Below, piece after piece: positions 5,836-7,996 of a stretch of 7,996 nt of DNA (position 1 is the first letter of the stretch; the number at the start of each line of letters is the position of its first letter). The translations under genes were made by a program, and so were the position numbers. The notes beneath the pieces were generated by a model. That model saw only the letters and a list, made by a program, of their open reading frames with translations, was not told where the DNA came from and made no database searches. The stretch is from Acidobacteriota bacterium (lineage in GTDB: Bacteria > Acidobacteriota > Blastocatellia > Pyrinomonadales > Pyrinomonadaceae), in assembly GCA_013698055.1 (NCBI GenBank), contig JACCVS010000018.1, positions 1-7,996 of the forward strand. Reading direction: 5' to 3'.

Positions 5836-7149
5836 TCAAATCCCATCTTCTGTCTTCGACCCGAAAGGCTGCGCACTGACAAGTGTAATCAGAAGCAACG
5901 CTGCCACTGCGCCGATGCACGCGCTGACGATGAAAGCCGGTCGCGGCCCGTGCCAGCTCCACAAAGCGCCCATCAACAGTGAGGCCGGTAGAACCGTAAT
6001 GCCGAAAGCCAGATTATACAACCCGTAAGCCGTGCCGCGCTGTTCGGGGCGCACGAGGTCTGCGACGAGAGCCTTTTCCGCTCCTTCGGCCAACCCGAAA
6101 TAGACGCCGTAGATGAGAAACAACACCCACGTCATTCCAACCGAATCCACGAAGGCAAAGCCCGCATAGACTCCCACACGCAGCAACCAACCGGAAGCGA
6201 TCAAACTCTTGCGGCCAAGCCTGTCCGAAAGATCTCCGCCGATGAGCGAGCTTAAAACCTTGACTCCATGCAGCGCTGCCCACATCAACAAAATATTAGC
6301 GACTCCGCTGCCCGCATTCTGCGCGCGGATCAGCAGAAACATGTCCGAGAAGTTGGAGAGAGTGAAGAGCGCCACGATGGCAAGAAACCGTTTGAAGTTT
6401 CCGTCAAAGCCGCGCAAAGAGAACTTGGGCGGCTGCAAGCTCTCAATGTCCGCGCGCTGGGCTCTCGGCATCTCACGCACAAAGAAGACAGCGACCAGAA
6501 CGGAGGCGAACGCCGGAATAGAGGCCAGCAGAAATAGTCTCTTGTAGTCTCCGGCCTCAGGCCGACTAATGTCTGTGGCAATCCACAGCAGGATCAGAAG
6601 TCCGAGAAGTGGGCCGATGACTGCGCCCGCGTGATCCATTGCGCGATGAAAGCCGAAGGCCAGCCCGCGCTCTTCCTTTGAGGCGGCGTCCGCAATCATG
6701 GCGTCGCGCGGAGCGGAGCGAATCCCCTTGCCGACTCGATCCGTCACGCGGATGGCAAGCACCTGCGACCAGGTCGCGGCAAGTCCGAGCAACGGGCGCG
6801 CAACGCTCGCCAGCGCGTAGCCGAAAACCACCAGACCTTTTCGCCGCCCGCGCCTGTCCGAAAAATAGCCGGCGAAGAGCTTGAGCATACTTGAGACGGA
6901 TTCGGCTGTGCCTTCGATAATGCCGATGGCGGCTGGCGGTGCGCCAAGCGTGATCGTGAGGAAGAACGACAGGAGCGGATAGATAATCTCGCTGGATACA
7001 TCGTTCAATAAACTGACGAGGCTAATGGCAAAGACATTCTTCGGGAGACGGCGGTAACGCCGCCAGAGACCGGGCGTGCCTTCATCAAGTTTTTGCCCGC
7101 TGATCGCAGCGTCAAACTGGTCGGCAGCGTCGGTGTCTGTTTCGCCCAT
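5836..7149 (-). CDS. MFS transporter (437 aa)
   Basis: Major facilitator superfamily permease of the inner membrane with about 12 hydrophobic helices after a hydrophilic N-terminal tail of roughly 35 residues. The helix 2-3 loop carries MFS motif A, GYFSDRRGRRK (residues 94-104). The second half has the related GGDLSDRLGRK (304-314), reflecting the ancestral duplication. The stretch DRVGKGIRSAPRDAMIAD (137-154) and the preceding helix-1 sequence LLNDVSSEIIYPLL are characteristic of a common but poorly characterised MFS subgroup found in many soil bacteria. The transported compound is unknown; efflux or metabolite export are both possible. The ATG at 7149 follows the small membrane protein gene by 28 bases with only a weak purine-rich site (GAAG) upstream. 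The 18-base gap to the cupin suggests one operon. Confidence 0.9.
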   Translation of the reverse strand: MGETDTDAADQFDAAISGQKLDEGTPGLWRRYRRLPKNVFAISLVSLLNDVSSEIIYPLLSFFLTITLGAPPAAIGIIEGTAESVSSMLKLFAGYFSDRRGRRKGLVVFGYALASVARPLLGLAATWSQVLAIRVTDRVGKGIRSAPRDAMIADAASKEERGLAFGFHRAMDHAGAVIGPLLGLLILLWIATDISRPEAGDYKRLFLLASIPAFASVLVAVFFVREMPRAQRADIESLQPPKFSLRGFDGNFKRFLAIVALFTLSNFSDMFLLIRAQNAGSGVANILLMWAALHGVKVLSSLIGGDLSDRLGRKSLIASGWLLRVGVYAGFAFVDSVGMTWVLFLIYGVYFGLAEGAEKALVADLVRPEQRGTAYGLYNLAFGITVLPASLLMGALWSWHGPRPAFIVSACIGAVAALLLITLVSAQPFGSKTEDGI

Positions 7150-7177
7150 GTCTTCGAGGCGTGCAACTTAACGGAAT

Positions 7178-7399
7178 CTACGGCGCGCGCTGCGTTCGTC
7201 CGGGGCGAGAGTTATTATTGTCAGTCGAGGTATCGGACTTCGACGACGACCACCACCATGCACCGGCAACGACCGCCAGAATCAGCACCCCGGCCAGCAT
7301 GAGGCGAATGAACAGGCCGACAACACGCTTCAGAATGATGAAGAGCAGCAGCGCAGCGATAATGCCGCCGACAGTTGAAAGAGTGAAAGTAGTATCCAT
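7178..7399 (-). CDS. small two-helix membrane protein (73 aa)
   Basis: A 73-residue hypothetical protein with two predicted membrane helices, about residues 10-24 (VGGIIAALLLFIILK) and 32-50 (ending GAWWW), separated by a short basic turn. A hydrophilic Ser/Asp/Asn-rich tail with a final basic stretch (51-73) follows. I do not recognise a family. The ATG at 7397-7399 lacks a clear Shine-Dalgarno because the CAGGAG heptamer array abuts it; that array, read on the coding strand, is CTCCTG-like and cannot serve. It ends 28 bases before the MFS gene and may be its partner or just part of the operon. The strong hydrophobic pattern supports a real gene, but the lack of a ribosome site lowers confidence. 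Confidence 0.6.
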   Translation of the reverse strand: MDTTFTLSTVGGIIAALLLFIILKRVVGLFIRLMLAGVLILAVVAGAWWWSSSKSDTSTDNNNSRPGRTQRAP

Positions 7400-7402
7400 A
7401 TT

Positions 7403-7437
7403 CAGGAGACAGAATACAGGAGTCAGGAGTCAGAATA
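7403..7437 (+). repeat. CAGGAGT/CAGAATA heptamer array
   Basis: Five consecutive 7-base units are seen: CAGGAGA, CAGAATA, CAGGAGT, CAGGAGT, CAGAATA. The array lies directly upstream of the small membrane gene start, within the 125-base intergenic gap below queF. Units 4-5 (7424-7437) are matched in inverted orientation by 7487-7500. Confidence 0.85.
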
Positions 7438-7486
7438 AAAGAAAATCTGTGAAAGGGGCTCTCAGCCTCGTCCATGCTGGGTTGTG

Positions 7487-7521
7487 GATTCCGGCTCCTG
7501 AAGCCTGCTTTTTCTGCCTTC
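7487..7521 (-). repeat. decayed inverted heptamer arm
   Basis: On the minus strand 7500-7487 reads CAGGAGCCGGAATC, which agrees at 11 of 14 positions with CAGGAGTCAGAATA at 7424-7437. The two can fold into a hairpin with a 49-base loop. Adjacent bases 7512-7521 carry TTCTGCCTTC, identical to 2516-2525 in the other element. The arm lies just downstream of the queF stop codon (7525-7527) and may shape the queF mRNA 3' end. Confidence 0.55.
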
Positions 7522-7524
7522 CGA

Positions 7525-7947
7525 TTACTGTTTTTTGTAGCTCGCTCGCACCACAGTCTTGATGTTGCCGCGAATGTGAAAGTCGCCTTCGATCTCGACG
7601 TTTAGCGGATCACATGCCGCGACGAAATCTTCGAGGATGATGTTGATGACGTGCTCGTGGAAAATCTTCACCTCGCGAAACGAATTGATATAGAGCTTCA
7701 AACTCTTAAGCTCGATGCAACGCTCATTCGGCACGTATTCAAGGCGGATGATGGCGAAATCCGGGAAATCCGAGAACGGGCAGATGGCCGTGAACTCTGG
7801 TATCTCGAAGTTAATGCGAATCTCGCGCCCGGCGAATTCATAAGGGAAAGTATCGAGCGCGTAAAGACTCATCTCCTCGCGCGGCGTCGAGCGAACATCG
7901 AGACCCTGTTGATTGATGGGAGGAAGAATGGTTTCAGTCGTTGACAT
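7525..7947 (-). CDS. queF: NADPH-dependent preQ0 reductase QueF
   Basis: QueF reduces 7-cyano-7-deazaguanine (preQ0) to 7-aminomethyl-7-deazaguanine (preQ1) with NADPH, in cytoplasmic queuosine biosynthesis for tRNA wobble positions. From the ATG at 7945-7947 the protein has 140 residues. EFTAICPFSDFPDF places the nucleophile Cys at 56 and the catalytic Asp at 63. ELKSLKLY (79-86) is the QueF signature for NADPH binding, and IFHE (95-98) supplies the substrate-binding His and Glu. These positions agree closely with short, single-domain (YkvM-type) QueF. A TTG directly upstream (7948-7950) is an alternative start: AGGAG is 8 bases from TTG and 11 from ATG, so the TTG may be used. The gene is first in the minus-strand run but separated from the next by 125 bases of repeats, so it may be its own transcript. 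Confidence 0.95.
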   Translation of the reverse strand: MSTTETILPPINQQGLDVRSTPREEMSLYALDTFPYEFAGREIRINFEIPEFTAICPFSDFPDFAIIRLEYVPNERCIELKSLKLYINSFREVKIFHEHVINIILEDFVAACDPLNVEIEGDFHIRGNIKTVVRASYKKQ

Positions 7948-7996
7948 CAAAGGTAATACTCCTCGCTTGATTGCCGGGTGATATTACAAGAGCGGG

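Noticed and set aside
7948..7996. preQ1 riboswitch or promoter upstream of queF
   Set aside because: Fewer than 50 bases are available and I see no preQ1 aptamer pattern; a TAATAT-like hexamer alone is too weak to call a promoter.

Overview
The window is about 8 kb of moderately GC-rich bacterial chromosome with tightly packed genes. It holds a plus-strand block (1-2454) and a minus-strand block (2585-7950) that converge on a hairpin-forming heptamer repeat. Gene content (YgfZ, an APC permease, a Klenow-like family A polymerase, an MFS permease, QueF), TTG starts and short tandem heptamers between genes would fit an Acidobacteriota (Blastocatellia-like) genome. That assignment is an impression from sequence style, not a proof. 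No rRNA, tRNA, CRISPR array, phage or transposase gene is visible.

Plus strand: the 3' part of a ygfZ-type folate-binding protein gene (1-498), then an unrecognised 94-residue helical protein (495-779, ATGA overlap), then a possible 33-residue basic microprotein (776-877, again an ATGA overlap with a good Shine-Dalgarno). A 505-residue APC-family amino acid permease follows (937-2454). Its stop codon lies inside the first copy of a GGGATGA heptamer array, and the array is mirrored by TCATCCC copies before the polymerase stop codon.

Minus strand, in order of transcription: queF (7525-7947), a two-helix membrane protein (7178-7399), a 437-residue MFS permease (5836-7149), a small cupin (5509-5817) and a polA-like gene (2585-5509). 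Spacing is very short from the membrane protein onward: 28 bases, 18 bases, then a one-base TGATG stop/start overlap. These four genes are therefore probably one transcript, with polymerase translation coupled to the cupin.

The most notable object is in the polymerase gene. The host protein is a 593-residue 3'-5' exonuclease plus polymerase without a 5' nuclease domain. It is interrupted by an in-frame 381-residue intein (4091-5233) carrying a two-motif LAGLIDADG homing endonuclease. The intein sits exactly inside the Exo II motif (HN^CKFD), so the proofreading site exists only after splicing. Its penultimate residue is Ser instead of the usual His (VSN followed by Cys), and an Arg-rich stretch precedes the C-terminal splicing block. 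Base composition in the intein is lower in GC than in the flanking exteins, as expected for a mobile insertion.

A second heptamer element (7403-7521) lies between queF and the small membrane gene. It again has oppositely oriented heptamers around a 50-70 base spacer and shares a TTCTGCCTTC decamer with the first element, which suggests a dispersed repeat family in this genome.
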